From contig NZ_CP048397.1 in the NCBI RefSeq assembly GCF_010384365.1, forward strand, positions 7,445,683 through 7,509,682: a DNA stretch of 64,000 bases, read 5' to 3'. This document shows, one piece after another, positions 1-8,529 of this stretch. The DNA is from Streptomyces sp. S4.7 (GTDB lineage: Bacteria; Actinomycetota; Actinomycetes; Streptomycetales; Streptomycetaceae). Both the position numbers and the translations under genes were made by a program. Positions within the stretch are counted from its first letter, which is position 1. Each line of letters begins with the position of its first letter. The notes under the pieces were generated by a model that was not told the origin of the DNA, did no database searches, and saw only the letters and a program-made list of their open reading frames with translations.

Positions 1-84
1 CCTTGGAAAGATTGACACTCATGATTCATTCCGCTCTCTGTGGGTGACGGTGGCCGTCCGGGGGCTCCGTGCCGCTCCCCGGAA

Positions 85-100
85 TCTACAACACTGTAGA
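85..100. promoter_or_regulatory. Probable BlaI-family operator
   Basis: A perfect dyad, TCTACA-ACAC-TGTAGA, lies 114 bases before the repressor start. BlaI/MecI-type repressors bind TACA/TGTA half-sites of this kind, and the next gene is such a repressor. This suggests autoregulation of the repressor-protease operon. Confidence 0.6.
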
Positions 101-213
101 GATTGGATGCTGCGGGATCCGCCGCGATCGGCGAGAGTGGAGCGTCGCGCGGACCTGGGGGCTCGGCGCCCGAGGCCGTTGTGCGGCAGCCGGAGGGGGA
201 AGGGGATCACATC

Positions 214-648
214 GTGGCCGGAGAGCGGGATGATCACGGGCAGTCGCCGCGCGCCCGGAGGCGGGGGCAGGGGGAGCTCGAAGCGCTGGTGCTGTCGGCG
301 CTCGGGGACGCAACCGCACCGGTGCCCGTCGGCTGGGTCCAGCGACGACTGGGGGAGGACCTCTCGTACAGCACGGTCATCACGATCCTGACCCGTCTGC
401 ACGAGAAGAAGGCCGTGACCCGCACCGGCCCCGGACGGCCCGTCCTGTGGCAGTCGGTCGCGGTGGACGAGGCCGATCTCACGGCACTGAGCATGAGGCG
501 GCTGCTCGACCGGCAGGACAACCGCGACGCCGTTCTCTCCAGCTTCGTATCCGCTCTCTCCTCCGACGACGAGGACCTTCTGCGGTCCTTGCTGAACGAC
601 GCCGGGACCGGCTCGCCCACCGCACCGACCGCCGAACCGGACGAATGA
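214..648 (+). CDS. BlaI/MecI/CopY-type transcriptional repressor
   Basis: Winged-helix repressor of about 144 residues. It shows the family signature: a helix-turn-helix with TVITILTRLHEKKAVTR as recognition helix and start of the wing, then an acidic helical dimerisation tail. I chose the GTG at 214 because GGAGGGGGAAGGGG lies just upstream; an in-frame ATG at 103 would add 37 unconserved residues and overlap the operator region. The gene is followed after 3 bases by an M56 membrane peptidase, the usual partner. In the family the protease, when triggered, inactivates the repressor. The physiological trigger is unknown; nothing here is a beta-lactamase. Regulation is probably by the TACA/TGTA dyad at 85-100. 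Confidence 0.85.
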   Translation: MAGERDDHGQSPRARRRGQGELEALVLSALGDATAPVPVGWVQRRLGEDLSYSTVITILTRLHEKKAVTRTGPGRPVLWQSVAVDEADLTALSMRRLLDRQDNRDAVLSSFVSALSSDDEDLLRSLLNDAGTGSPTAPTAEPDE

Positions 649-651
649 TCC

Positions 652-1581
652 ATGGGCGTCTTCGTCTTCCTGCCTCTGGTGCTTCCACTGACCGCGCTGC
701 CCATCGCGCGCCTGGCCGAGCGGCATCTGCACCCACGCCGTACCGCCCGCCTGCTGACGGCCGTCGCGGTGATCCTCGCCTCGTGCAGCACACTGTGCCT
801 GGGGCTGCTGGTGGTCGTCGGCACCGCACAACTGCCCGGCAACCCGCTGCCCGACGGCTGGTCCGACCCGGAGGTGCGCGAGGCCGTGCCGCACGACCAG
901 TTCTTCGGCAAGGCGGCCATCCTCGCCCTGCTCATGGTGGCGACGGCATGTGTCTGCGTCGTGGTGCGGCACCGCCGCTTCCACGCGCTCGCGCACCGCA
1001 CGCTCGACTCCGGTCCGGACCGGTCCGAGGTCGCGGTCCTGCGTGATCTGTCCCCGTACGCCTACGCCCTGCCCGGTGCTCCGGGCCGGATCGTGGTGTC
1101 CACCGGCATGCTGGCCTGCCTCGATCCGGCGGAGCGTGAGGCCCTGCTCGCGCACGAGCGCGCGCACCTCGCGGACCGCCACCACCGCCTGCTGCTCGCG
1201 GTCCGGCTGGCGGGCTGCGCGAACCCGTTGCTGCGTCCGCTGATGTCCGCCGTCACCTACAGCACGGAGCGCTGGGCGGACGAGGAGGCGGCCCGCGTGA
1301 CGGGCGACCGGCGCGCGGCCGCCCGTGCCGTGGGCAAGGCCGCACTCGTCTCCCGGCGCGCCTCCGCGCCGCCCCTGCCCGCGTTCGCCGCCGGACCGGT
1401 CCCGCGCAGGGTGGCCGCGCTGCTCGGTCCCGTACCGCCGGACCGCCGCTGGCCGCCGGCGCTCACCCCGACCGGTGTCGCGGCCTATGTCGCCGCGGCG
1501 GGTACGGCGCTGTCCGCGCTGTCCGCCCTCAATGCCGCGATCGCGCTCTTTCTCGTGCTCGAAGCGGCGACACCGCTGTAG
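652..1581 (+). CDS. M56-family membrane zinc metalloprotease (BlaR1-like)
   Basis: Integral membrane protease of 309 residues. Two N-terminal hydrophobic segments (about residues 1-20 and 35-60), a third near 85-105 and a C-terminal one (about 280-305) surround a cytosolic zinc site: HERAH at residues 168-172 is the HExxH motif, preceded by ALLA and followed by LADRHH. There is no penicillin-binding sensor domain as in BlaR1, so this is the short actinobacterial form that pairs with BlaI-like repressors. It starts 3 bases after the repressor stop, so the two are co-transcribed. The signal sensed is unknown. Confidence in the family is high; the function is inferred from the pairing. Confidence 0.88.
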   Translation: MGVFVFLPLVLPLTALPIARLAERHLHPRRTARLLTAVAVILASCSTLCLGLLVVVGTAQLPGNPLPDGWSDPEVREAVPHDQFFGKAAILALLMVATACVCVVVRHRRFHALAHRTLDSGPDRSEVAVLRDLSPYAYALPGAPGRIVVSTGMLACLDPAEREALLAHERAHLADRHHRLLLAVRLAGCANPLLRPLMSAVTYSTERWADEEAARVTGDRRAAARAVGKAALVSRRASAPPLPAFAAGPVPRRVAALLGPVPPDRRWPPALTPTGVAAYVAAAGTALSALSALNAAIALFLVLEAATPL

Positions 1582-1586
1582 GACCG

Positions 1587-1640
1587 GTCGTCCGGACCGG
1601 CCCCCGTCGTCCGGACTGGCTTTTGTCGTCCGAGGCCGGA
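1587..1640. repeat. Three imperfect 19-base tandem repeats with hairpin potential
   Basis: Units starting at 1587, 1606 and 1625 share GTCGTCCG followed by GACCGGC, GACTGGC or AGGCCGG. Each can fold with neighbouring GC-rich sequence (CCGGTC with GACCGG in the first). They lie directly after the protease stop codon and may act as a terminator region. Confidence 0.4.
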
Positions 1641-1805
1641 GCCCGGGCTTCCTCCAGGAGCCCGCACGAACTCACCGGGGAAAGAAGCCGCATCGCGATG
1701 TCCGGAGGCCGAACTCGCGCACGCTCGCCCCGACGAGGGCCGACCGGGTGCGACAGGTCCGGCCGGTGAGGCGGCACCTGTCACCCACCTGCCCGTGCGG
1801 TGCGC

Positions 1806-2315
1806 CTAGTGCGGCCGCCCGTGGTGCTGGTTCCCGTACTTGTTCTTGTTGATGTTGACGGTGTTGTTGATGTCACCGGTGGAGAAGTTGATCAGTCCGC
1901 CGCAGGCGAGGAGACAGAAGCCGGGGTTCCCGGGCGGCGTCGGGGCGGACGTCACCTGGACGGTCGTGGTGTTGTTGGAGGCGTCGCACTCCGAGTTGCC
2001 GTTGTAGGCGGCGGTGATGGTGTGTGAGCCGACCGTGCTGAACGTGGTGTTGTAGGTCGCCTGGCCGTTGGCGTTGACGGGCACGGTGTCGAGCAGGTCG
2101 CTGCCGTCGAAGAACGTCACGCCGAGTCCGCCGGTGGGGTCGGCGGGACAGTCGACAGTGGCCGCCAGTTGCACCGAGGCGCCCACCTGCGCGGACTGCG
2201 GAATGGCCGTCACCGTGGTGCTCGACGGTACGGCCCAGGCCGGCGAGGCCAGCCCCAGCACGGCGGCCAGGGCTGTGGCGATGACGAGTCTTCCTCTGCG
2301 TGGTGTGATGTGCAC
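1806..2315 (-). CDS. Secreted protein with one bacterial Ig-like domain
   Basis: 169 residues, starting at a GTG with AAGGAG nine bases upstream. Residues 1-28 form a signal peptide: Arg-rich start, hydrophobic core and an AWA cleavage site. Residues about 30-120 form one Ig-like fold of the Big_3_5 kind: TTVTAIPQSAQVGASVQLAA opens it, and YNGNSECDASNNTTTVQV closes it. The C-terminal 45 residues are Pro/Gly/Asn/His-rich, include a CLLACGG pair of Cys and end in HHGRPH. No catalytic motif or sorting signal is visible, so it is probably a secreted binding or matrix protein. Two IPT/TIG-repeat genes lie upstream on the same strand with gaps of about 215 bases. Confidence 0.75.
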   Translation of the reverse strand: MHITPRRGRLVIATALAAVLGLASPAWAVPSSTTVTAIPQSAQVGASVQLAATVDCPADPTGGLGVTFFDGSDLLDTVPVNANGQATYNTTFSTVGSHTITAAYNGNSECDASNNTTTVQVTSAPTPPGNPGFCLLACGGLINFSTGDINNTVNINKNKYGNQHHGRPH

Positions 2316-2530
2316 CGGTTCGGCTCCTTGTTCTGTCGCCGGGCCCGCGGGGCGCGGGCGCCGTGGAGCCTCACGCTATGGCGCTCTCTCTTGCCATCCG
2401 GGGAGGCGGTGCCCACAACTAGCCTGGTTGGATCAGTATCTTCAAATGATGATCGGCAACCGAGTGGTGGATTGGTCCACAGGGCCGTACGAGGTGCGTG
2501 CGGCGGCTCCTTTCCCTGTCGGCCGGGTTG

Positions 2531-3547
2531 TCAGATGCCGGGCGCGGCGACCCGGGTGTAGGTCAGGCCGGGGCTGGTGCCGCCCGACGTGGTGACGGTC
2601 ACGGTGACCGGACCTGCCGCCCCCGCGGGTGCGACGGCCGCGACCTGTGTGTCCGACACGACGGTGAACGGGACGGCCGCGGCGCCGAAGGTGACGGCCG
2701 AGGCCGAGGCCAGATTCGTGCCGATGAGGGTGACCACGGTGCCCGCGCTCGTCGGACCGCTGCTGGGTACCAGCGCGGTCAGGGTGGGCACGTTGACATA
2801 GGTGAAGGCGACGGGGTTGCTCGTGCCGCCCGGGGTGATCACCGTGATCGGTGAACTCCCCGTCCCCGGCGGGGCGGTGGCCGTGATCTGGGTCGCCGAG
2901 ACCACCGTGAAGGAGGTGGCGTTGGTGACCCCGAACCGTACGGCACTGGCGTTGAGCAGATTGCTCCCGGTCAGTGTGACCACCACGCCACCGGCCGTCG
3001 GACTCTGGGCGGGGGCGGCGCTGTTGAGGACGGGCGCGACGGCGTAGAAGAAGAAGGCGTCCGGGGCGCTGGTGCCCCCCGATGTCGTGACGGCCACCAC
3101 CGCGGCCCCGGCACTTCCCGCGGGTGTCACGGCGGTGATCTGGGTTGACGAGTTCACGACGAAGGATGTCGCCGGTACTCCCGCGAAGGTGACCGCGGTG
3201 GCCCCGGTGAACCCGGTTCCCGTGAGGGTCACGCTCGTGCCGCCCCCCGTCGGGCCGCTGCTCGGCGCCACACTCGTGACGACCGGCACCGTCGCCACGA
3301 CATAGGTGAATGTCACGGAGTTGCTGTTGCCGGTCGGATGGACGACGATCACCGCCGCCGCACCCGCGGCGCGGGGCGGGCTCACAGTCGTGATCTGACT
3401 GGCCGAGTTCACGGTGAAGGAGGTCGCGTTGGTACTGCCGAACCGTACGGCGGTGGACCCCGTCATCCCGGTACCGGTGAGGGTGACGGTGGTACCCCCG
3501 GTGGTGGGCCCTTGCGAGGGATTGAGGGTGCTGATCGTGGGCGGCAT
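2531..3547 (-). CDS. IPT/TIG-repeat protein, four repeats
   Basis: 338 residues made entirely of four IPT/TIG beta-sandwich repeats of about 84 residues. Each opens with a P(T/V)(I/L)-P-S-x-GPT-x-G-GT-x-V-x-(L/I)-x-GT(G/N) pattern and closes with FTYV, FFYAV or LTYTRV. The ATG at 3547 has AGGAG seven bases upstream; the longer reading frame upstream is not coding-like. There is no signal peptide, membrane segment or anchor, which is unusual for TIG domains because they are normally extracellular. The next gene upstream is a shorter paralogue. Function is unknown; repeat number and sequence similarity point to gene duplication. Confidence 0.8.
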   Translation of the reverse strand: MPPTISTLNPSQGPTTGGTTVTLTGTGMTGSTAVRFGSTNATSFTVNSASQITTVSPPRAAGAAAVIVVHPTGNSNSVTFTYVVATVPVVTSVAPSSGPTGGGTSVTLTGTGFTGATAVTFAGVPATSFVVNSSTQITAVTPAGSAGAAVVAVTTSGGTSAPDAFFFYAVAPVLNSAAPAQSPTAGGVVVTLTGSNLLNASAVRFGVTNATSFTVVSATQITATAPPGTGSSPITVITPGGTSNPVAFTYVNVPTLTALVPSSGPTSAGTVVTLIGTNLASASAVTFGAAAVPFTVVSDTQVAAVAPAGAAGPVTVTVTTSGGTSPGLTYTRVAAPGI

Positions 3548-3695
3548 GAGGATGCTCCTATGGCAGCCTGGGCGAAGCCCAGGGGCGACGCGGATGTCCG
3601 GTCCGGGCCGCGGGAGAACCGCCGCGCCCGAGGCATCGGCGGATGAGGGCCTCCGCCCGCCGGGGTCCACGCGGCCGCCGGCGGAGAGGGCGGGA

Positions 3696-3718
3696 ACCAC
3701 CGCTCGGGAAGCGGTGGT
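3696..3718. terminator. Small hairpin downstream of the second TIG gene
   Basis: ACCACCGCT and AGCGGTGGT form a perfect 9-bp stem with a 5-base loop, next to the stronger hairpin at 3728-3755. Confidence 0.4.
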
Positions 3719-3727
3719 CGAGGTAGG

Positions 3728-3755
3728 CTGCCGCCCGGTGAGGGCCGGGCGGCAG
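3728..3755 (-). terminator. Hairpin terminator after the three-repeat TIG gene
   Basis: CTGCCGCCCGG and CCGGGCGGCAG form a perfect 11-bp stem with loop TGAGGG, 12 bases past the stop of the minus-strand TIG gene. No T-run follows, which is common in Streptomyces. Confidence 0.55.
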
Positions 3756-3767
3756 CGGGGACGGCGG

Positions 3768-4514
3768 TCAGATACCCGGAGGCGCCACGTAGGTGAACGC
3801 GCCGGCGGCCGTGTCGGAGCCGGCCGGGTTGGTCACCACCACATCGACCGCGCCGGCGGCGCCGGGCGGCGTCACCGCCAAGATCGTGGTGGAGTTCACC
3901 AGGGTGAACGGTGCGGGGTTGCCGTCGAAGGTCACCGACTCGGTGGTGCCGAGGTCGGTCCCGGTGATGGTCACACCGGTACCGCCGGACGTCGGCCCGG
4001 AGGTGGGCGTGACGGCGGTGAAGGTGGGAACGTCCACGTAGGTGTAGGACAGACCGTTGTTCGTTCCGCCCGCGGTGGTCACGCTCACTCCGACGGGGCC
4101 CGCTGCCGCGCCCGCCGGCACGGCGACGGTGAGCTGGGTGTCGGAGACGACCGTCGGCGTGGCGCTGTTGGCGCCGAACGACACGCTGGTGGCCGTCGCG
4201 AGCCCGACACCGTTGATCGTTACCGTGTTGCCGCCCGCCAGGGGGCCGGACGTCGGCCCGAGTGAGGACTTGAACGGAGCACCGACGTAGAAGAACGGGA
4301 TCGGGTTGCTCGTGCCACCCGGGGTGGTGATGGTCACCCCGACGCTGCCGGCGCCCGAGGGCGACACGGCCGTGACCTGGGTGGGTGAGACGTTGGTGAC
4401 GCCGGTGGCCGGCTTCGTGCCGAAGGTGACGGCGGTGGTGCCGGACAGGTTCGTACCGGTGATCGTCACGGGCGTGCCACCGCCGGTGGATCCCTGGTTC
4501 GGAGAAATTGGCAT
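3768..4514 (-). CDS. IPT/TIG-repeat protein, three repeats
   Basis: 248 residues with three IPT/TIG repeats at about 1-83, 84-166 and 167-248, ending in YVAPPGI. The neighbouring four-repeat protein ends in a similar TRVAAPGI. The ATG at 4514 follows GAGGAG with an eight-base gap. Like its neighbour it has no signal peptide, so it should be cytosolic unless exported by a special route. It is separated from the other TIG gene by two hairpins, so the two may be separate transcripts. Function unknown. The start is preferred to an upstream in-frame ATG at 4721 because the extra 69 residues are Arg/Pro-rich and unlike the repeats. Confidence 0.78.
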   Translation of the reverse strand: MPISPNQGSTGGGTPVTITGTNLSGTTAVTFGTKPATGVTNVSPTQVTAVSPSGAGSVGVTITTPGGTSNPIPFFYVGAPFKSSLGPTSGPLAGGNTVTINGVGLATATSVSFGANSATPTVVSDTQLTVAVPAGAAAGPVGVSVTTAGGTNNGLSYTYVDVPTFTAVTPTSGPTSGGTGVTITGTDLGTTESVTFDGNPAPFTLVNSTTILAVTPPGAAGAVDVVVTNPAGSDTAAGAFTYVAPPGI

Positions 4515-5175
4515 GGAGAGACTCCTCGCTGACAGGACGTGGGACTGAGGACGCAGCGAAGTCTGGGGACCGCCGGGCCGCCCTTCGCGGAAGACCCTCA
4601 CGGGAGGACGGACGGCTGAATCGAGCCGCCTGGTCACCGGAGTTCCCTCGTAGGCACACAGAGGAAGAACCGGCAGGCGCCGCCCTTTACCGTGATCCCC
4701 GGTCTGGGATGGGCGGCCCACCGGTTCGCTGTCTCAAGTACCTCACCGGGAGCCATCCCTGACAAGGTGTCATTCATGACATTCTGACGACCGAACCCGG
4801 GACGCCTGTGTACCACCGGCGTGCACCGTCGACCTCCACCGGCCGGCACAGAGCAAACCAGTCGGCACCGCGCGAGCGGCACCGACTGGCGATCCAACCC
4901 ACTCGAGGTGCCCATCGCGACCCCGGCGTACCTGCACCCCCCTCACGTGTGAAGGGTGACAGCCGCTCCGGGACCACGCGCCCCGAGCGATACGGGCTGC
5001 CCATCGGTTGGAATAGGTCCAGTAACGCAGGATATCGGCATATGCCACAAGTGTTAGGTCGTCATATCGCCCGATCGGAGTAGTGTGCGCGCCTCATCCC
5101 GTTCTACGCCGTTCCCACGGGTGTGTCTCAACCACACGGCCCGTGTCGGCTGTTGGCGGGGTGGCCGACGCGCTG
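4515..5175. other. Intergenic region without a convincing gene
   Basis: These 661 bases lie between the start of a TIG gene and the stop of the fucosidase gene, both on the minus strand. They should hold the TIG promoter. There is an AT-richer patch at about 5020-5075 and an imperfect hairpin at about 5116-5144 (CACGGGTGTG with CACAC-gg-CCCGTG) that could end the fucosidase transcript. Open frames here have no family features and look like chance GC-rich frames. Confidence 0.5.
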
Positions 5176-6231
5176 TCAGATCCGGGGCAGCAGGGCGGAC
5201 GGGGCCAGGACCCGCCCGTCCCGGGTGCGGACGCTCCCGGGCTCCGGGCCCGGCCCCGCGCCGTACACGGCGTCACCGTGCAGCGCCAGCCAACGGCCGA
5301 TCTCGCGCAGCCGCTCCCGCGCCGGGGCGGGTACGTCGCCGGACTGGGTGGGGCCGACATTCAGCAGCAGGTTGGAGTCGGCGGCCACACAGTCCAGCAA
5401 CGTGGCGATCAGCCGGTCCGGTTCCTTGTACGCCGTGTCGTGGGGTACGTGGCCCCAGCTGCGATTCATCGTCAGGCAGGTCTCACGGGGTACGGCGAGG
5501 GTCGGGCCGGGGTTGAGGCCCGAGGTGTTCTCCCCGGGAAGATCGTTCTCGAAGCCCTGGACGTCCTCGCCGGGCTGGAGGCCGTCCTTGCGGTTGTTGA
5601 GGAGTACGGCGTCCGGCTGGAGGCGGTGGACGAGGTCGTAGAGCTCGGGGTAGTGCCACGGCTGGTCGGTGGTGAACCAGCCGGGGTGTTCTCCCGGCAC
5701 GGGGGAGTTCGGCCAGTCGCCGTCGAACCAGATCTGCGCGACGTCTCCGTACCGCGTGCACAACTCCTCGACCTGCCCGAAGAGGAAGGCGAGATAGTCC
5801 TCCCAGCCGGAGGTGTCGAGGTAGCCGGGGTGGTGCCAGTCCACGAGCGAGACGTAGAGGCCCAGCTTGACGCTGCCGGATTCCCGGCAGGCGTCGGCGA
5901 GTTCGGCGATCGGGTCGCGCCGGAACGGGGAGCGGGTGATCTTGAAGTCGGACAGCTCGGTGTCGTACATGGAGAAGCCGTCGTGATGGCGGCTGGTGAT
6001 GGTGAGGTAGCGCTGGCCCGCCGCCTCGGCGAGGGCCACGAGTTCTCTCGCGTCGAAAGCGGCGGGATTGAACAGTCCGGCCAGTGGCGCGTACTCGGCC
6101 GCCGGAATCCGGGCGAGGACCTGCTCCCACTCGCCGCGGCCGATCATCGAGTACAGGCCCCAATGGACGAACATGCCGAACCGGTCGTCGCGGTACCGGT
6201 CGAGACCCCCGCGGCTGGCCTGCGGAGTCAT
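5176..6231 (-). CDS. GH29-type alpha-L-fucosidase-like glycoside hydrolase
   Basis: 351-residue TIM-barrel hydrolase. GH29 hallmarks are clear: FGMFVHWGLYS (residues 18-28), TSRHHDGFSMYDT (79-91) and IWFDGDW (167-173), where Asp170 should be the nucleophile; further on are SWGHVPHD and NLLLNVGPT. The ATG at 6231 has GGAGG six bases upstream. It is shorter than secreted family members: there is no signal peptide and no C-terminal beta-sandwich, so it probably acts inside the cell on short fucosides. The general acid cannot be placed with confidence by eye. No transporter or other sugar gene is adjacent. Substrate preference within GH29 is unproved. Confidence 0.85.
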   Translation of the reverse strand: MTPQASRGGLDRYRDDRFGMFVHWGLYSMIGRGEWEQVLARIPAAEYAPLAGLFNPAAFDARELVALAEAAGQRYLTITSRHHDGFSMYDTELSDFKITRSPFRRDPIAELADACRESGSVKLGLYVSLVDWHHPGYLDTSGWEDYLAFLFGQVEELCTRYGDVAQIWFDGDWPNSPVPGEHPGWFTTDQPWHYPELYDLVHRLQPDAVLLNNRKDGLQPGEDVQGFENDLPGENTSGLNPGPTLAVPRETCLTMNRSWGHVPHDTAYKEPDRLIATLLDCVAADSNLLLNVGPTQSGDVPAPARERLREIGRWLALHGDAVYGAGPGPEPGSVRTRDGRVLAPSALLPRI

Positions 6232-6464
6232 CGGGTCACCTCCGCGCCCCGCGCGGCCCGCCGTGTGGCCCGGCCATGTATGACACGTCCGAGATCATCC
6301 TTGATGTCTTCCACGGTCCTTCACCCTATGCCCCGTGCGATTGGGCACCGCGCTCACCGTGCGCCTCCGGGGTGGCCGGGCTCCAGGAGTCCACGGAGGA
6401 TGGGTTTCCCGTCGTTCGCAGTCATGTTCCCCGTACGCGATCACCGCACCCGAAGGAGAGCGCC

Positions 6465-7043
6465 ATGTCCGCCGTCTATACATTCGACGTCTTCTCCAGC
6501 CTCGACGGCTACGGCGCCGCGGGCGGTGACTGGACCGGCTACTGGGGCAAGCAGGGCCCCGAACTCCTCGACCACCGCCTCGCCCTGTACGGCGAGGAGC
6601 AGCGGATGGTCTTCGGGGCCGGCACGTACCGGCTGTTCGCGCGGATGCTGGCCGAGAGCACCGAGGACTCCGAGGTACGAGACCCATGGGTCACCCGGAG
6701 GAGGAGCCTGCCGGCGACGGTGGTGTCGACCACCCTGGAAGGGCCCCTCGACTGGCCGGACGCGAACGTCGTGGACGGGGACGCCGTCGATGTCGTCGCG
6801 CGGCTCAAGGAGGAGTCCCTGGTGCCGTTGCGCTCGCACGGCAGCCTGTCGATGAACCGGGCGCTGCTGGCCGCCGGCCTGGTCGACCGCGTCCAGGCGA
6901 CGATCTTCCCCGTGATCACCGGTCGGACCGGGCTGGACCCGGTCTTCCGGGGCGCGGCCGACTTCGACCTCGAACTGATCGAGCACCGGACGCTCGACGA
7001 CCACATCCAAGAGGTCGTCTACCGGCCCACCCTGCACGCGTGA
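6465..7043 (+). CDS. Dihydrofolate reductase/RibD C-terminal family protein
   Basis: 192-residue NADPH-binding reductase-fold protein of the RibD_C group. It opens with VYTFDVFSSLDGYGAAGGDW, has MVFGAGTYRLF near residue 50 and a C-terminal sheet ending EVVYRPTLHA. The ATG follows GAAGGAGAG by five bases. Such stand-alone proteins are abundant in Streptomyces and are mostly of unknown substrate; they are usually not the folate enzyme. A second, only loosely similar member lies at 7917-8474. The gene is monocistronic as far as I can see. Confidence 0.82.
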   Translation: MSAVYTFDVFSSLDGYGAAGGDWTGYWGKQGPELLDHRLALYGEEQRMVFGAGTYRLFARMLAESTEDSEVRDPWVTRRRSLPATVVSTTLEGPLDWPDANVVDGDAVDVVARLKEESLVPLRSHGSLSMNRALLAAGLVDRVQATIFPVITGRTGLDPVFRGAADFDLELIEHRTLDDHIQEVVYRPTLHA

Positions 7044-7182
7044 GCCGGACGGCCCGCGCGCCGGCCGACGGCCCGGCCATCGGTTGGGGCGAATTCTTGC
7101 CACTTCCGACTTCCCTCGCGTTCGGGCAAGTTGATGACAAGGTCATTGGATCTGCATCCAGCACCTGAACGGGAGACACGAA

Positions 7183-7737
7183 GTGCTCAACACGAGAGGA
7201 GTTCCGCACCGGCTGGTGGCCGCCGCGAGCGCCGCGCTGATCGCGTTGGGGGTGAACCTGCTCGGAGCCGGTTCTGCCGCGGCTGTCGACGACTCCTACG
7301 AAGTCCCCTATCCCGCGGGTGAGGCGTACACCGTGACACAGGGGCCGGAGGGAACGTACTCGCACACCGGGCCGTACAACGAATACGCCTGGGACTTCGG
7401 CCTGCCGGCGAACTACGAGGTGTCCGCCGCGCAGGGAGGCACGGTTCTGGTGTCGGACTGGTCGGCGTACTGGCAGAACGGCATCGAGGTCATCATCCGG
7501 CACTCCAACGGCCAGTGCACCCACTACGCGCACCTGAACAAAGCGATCTACAACACCGGTGACTGGGTCCCCCAGGGCAGGATCATCGGCTGGTCGGGCA
7601 GCACGGGAGCGTCCACCGCGCCGCACCTGCATTTCCAGGTCATCGACTGCAACACCCGAGTCGGCGTTCCGGCCACGCTCCAGGGCTGGACGCCCTACAC
7701 CGGAACCGCGCCGGTGAGCGTCAACACCCGGGCCTGA
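7183..7737 (+). CDS. Secreted M23 family peptidase
   Basis: 184 residues. A signal peptide (about 1-34: HRLVAAASAALIALGVNLL, cleavage near GSAAA) is followed by a single LytM/M23 domain. Zinc-site motifs are present: SHTGPYNEYAWDFGLP supplies the first His and Asp, THYAHL is the conserved central motif, and PHLHFQV gives the HxH motif. It probably cuts peptide cross-links in the cell wall or small Gly-containing peptides outside the cell. The start is a GTG with GGGAG eight bases upstream. It is compact, with no SH3 or LysM anchor. A hairpin at 7789-7818 probably ends the transcript. Confidence 0.85.
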   Translation: MLNTRGVPHRLVAAASAALIALGVNLLGAGSAAAVDDSYEVPYPAGEAYTVTQGPEGTYSHTGPYNEYAWDFGLPANYEVSAAQGGTVLVSDWSAYWQNGIEVIIRHSNGQCTHYAHLNKAIYNTGDWVPQGRIIGWSGSTGASTAPHLHFQVIDCNTRVGVPATLQGWTPYTGTAPVSVNTRA

Positions 7738-7788
7738 TCTCCACAGTCGCGACCTCGGCGGTCCGGCGGGCCTACCGGGGGCCACTGA

Positions 7789-7818
7789 CTCATGTGCCCG
7801 GGACCCCGGGCGCATGAG
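7789..7818 (+). terminator. Hairpin terminator after the M23 peptidase gene
   Basis: CTCATGTGCCCGGG and CCCGGGCGCATGAG can form a 14-bp stem with one G-T pair and a very tight loop. It sits about 50 bases past the peptidase stop. Confidence 0.55.
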
Positions 7819-7916
7819 CCGCCCGCCGCCGGTCGGGCGACGAGTTCCGGGGCGTACGGAGGTCATAGCCCGCAGGGCCGCCGGCAGAACGCCGCGCCCG
7901 TACCCGGAGGAGACGC

Positions 7917-8474
7917 ATGGCACAGCTCATCTACTCGATGATCACCTCGCTCGACGGCTACGCCGAGGCGGCGCAGGGCGACCTCGGTACCGGGGCGGAG
8001 GACCAGGAGGTGCACACCTTCGTCAACGACCTCTTCCGCCCCGTCGGTACCTACCTCTACGGCCGGCGGATGTACGAGACGATGGTCTGCTGGGAGACCG
8101 CGCACAAGGAGCCCGACCAGCCGCCGCACATCCTCCAGTACGCCCGCGACTGGCAGGCCGCGGAGAAGGTCGTGTACTCCACGACGCTGGAGGCGGTGTC
8201 CAGCGCGAAGACCAGGATCGAGCGGACCTTCGACCCTGACGCGGTGCGCAGACTCAAGGCCGAGGCCGATCACGACCTCACCGTCGACGGCCCGAACCTC
8301 GCGGCACAGGCGATCGCCGCCGGCCTGGTCGACGAGTACCACCTGTTCATCACCACGAGCGTGGTCGGCGGCGGCAAGCGCTTCTTCCCCGACGGCGTGC
8401 GCCTCGGTCTCGAACTGGTCGACAAGCGCGCCTTCGACAGCGGACTGATCTACGCGCGCTATCGGACCCGCTGA
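7917..8474 (+). CDS. Dihydrofolate reductase/RibD C-terminal family protein
   Basis: 185-residue RibD_C-type reductase. Visible features are an N-terminal strand and loop LIYSMITSLDGYAEA, the YLYGRRMYETM motif near residue 45, and LTVDGPNLAAQAIAAGLVDEYHLFITTSVVGGG, which fits the cofactor loop and the strand that follows. The ATG is preceded by CGGAGGAGACGC, a strong ribosome site. Probably an NADPH-dependent reductase of unknown substrate. It is only distantly similar to the protein at 6465-7043, so this is probably not a recent duplication. Confidence 0.83.
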   Translation: MAQLIYSMITSLDGYAEAAQGDLGTGAEDQEVHTFVNDLFRPVGTYLYGRRMYETMVCWETAHKEPDQPPHILQYARDWQAAEKVVYSTTLEAVSSAKTRIERTFDPDAVRRLKAEADHDLTVDGPNLAAQAIAAGLVDEYHLFITTSVVGGGKRFFPDGVRLGLELVDKRAFDSGLIYARYRTR

Positions 8475-8529
8475 GCCGCGGGCGGACGTGTCCGGCGGCG
8501 GGCCACGGCATCAGCGCGGTGGATGACTG

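Noticed and set aside
103..213. Extending the BlaI-type repressor to the ATG at 103
   Set aside because: The added residues are unlike the family, the start would sit three bases from the operator dyad, and GTG 214 has a strong ribosome site.
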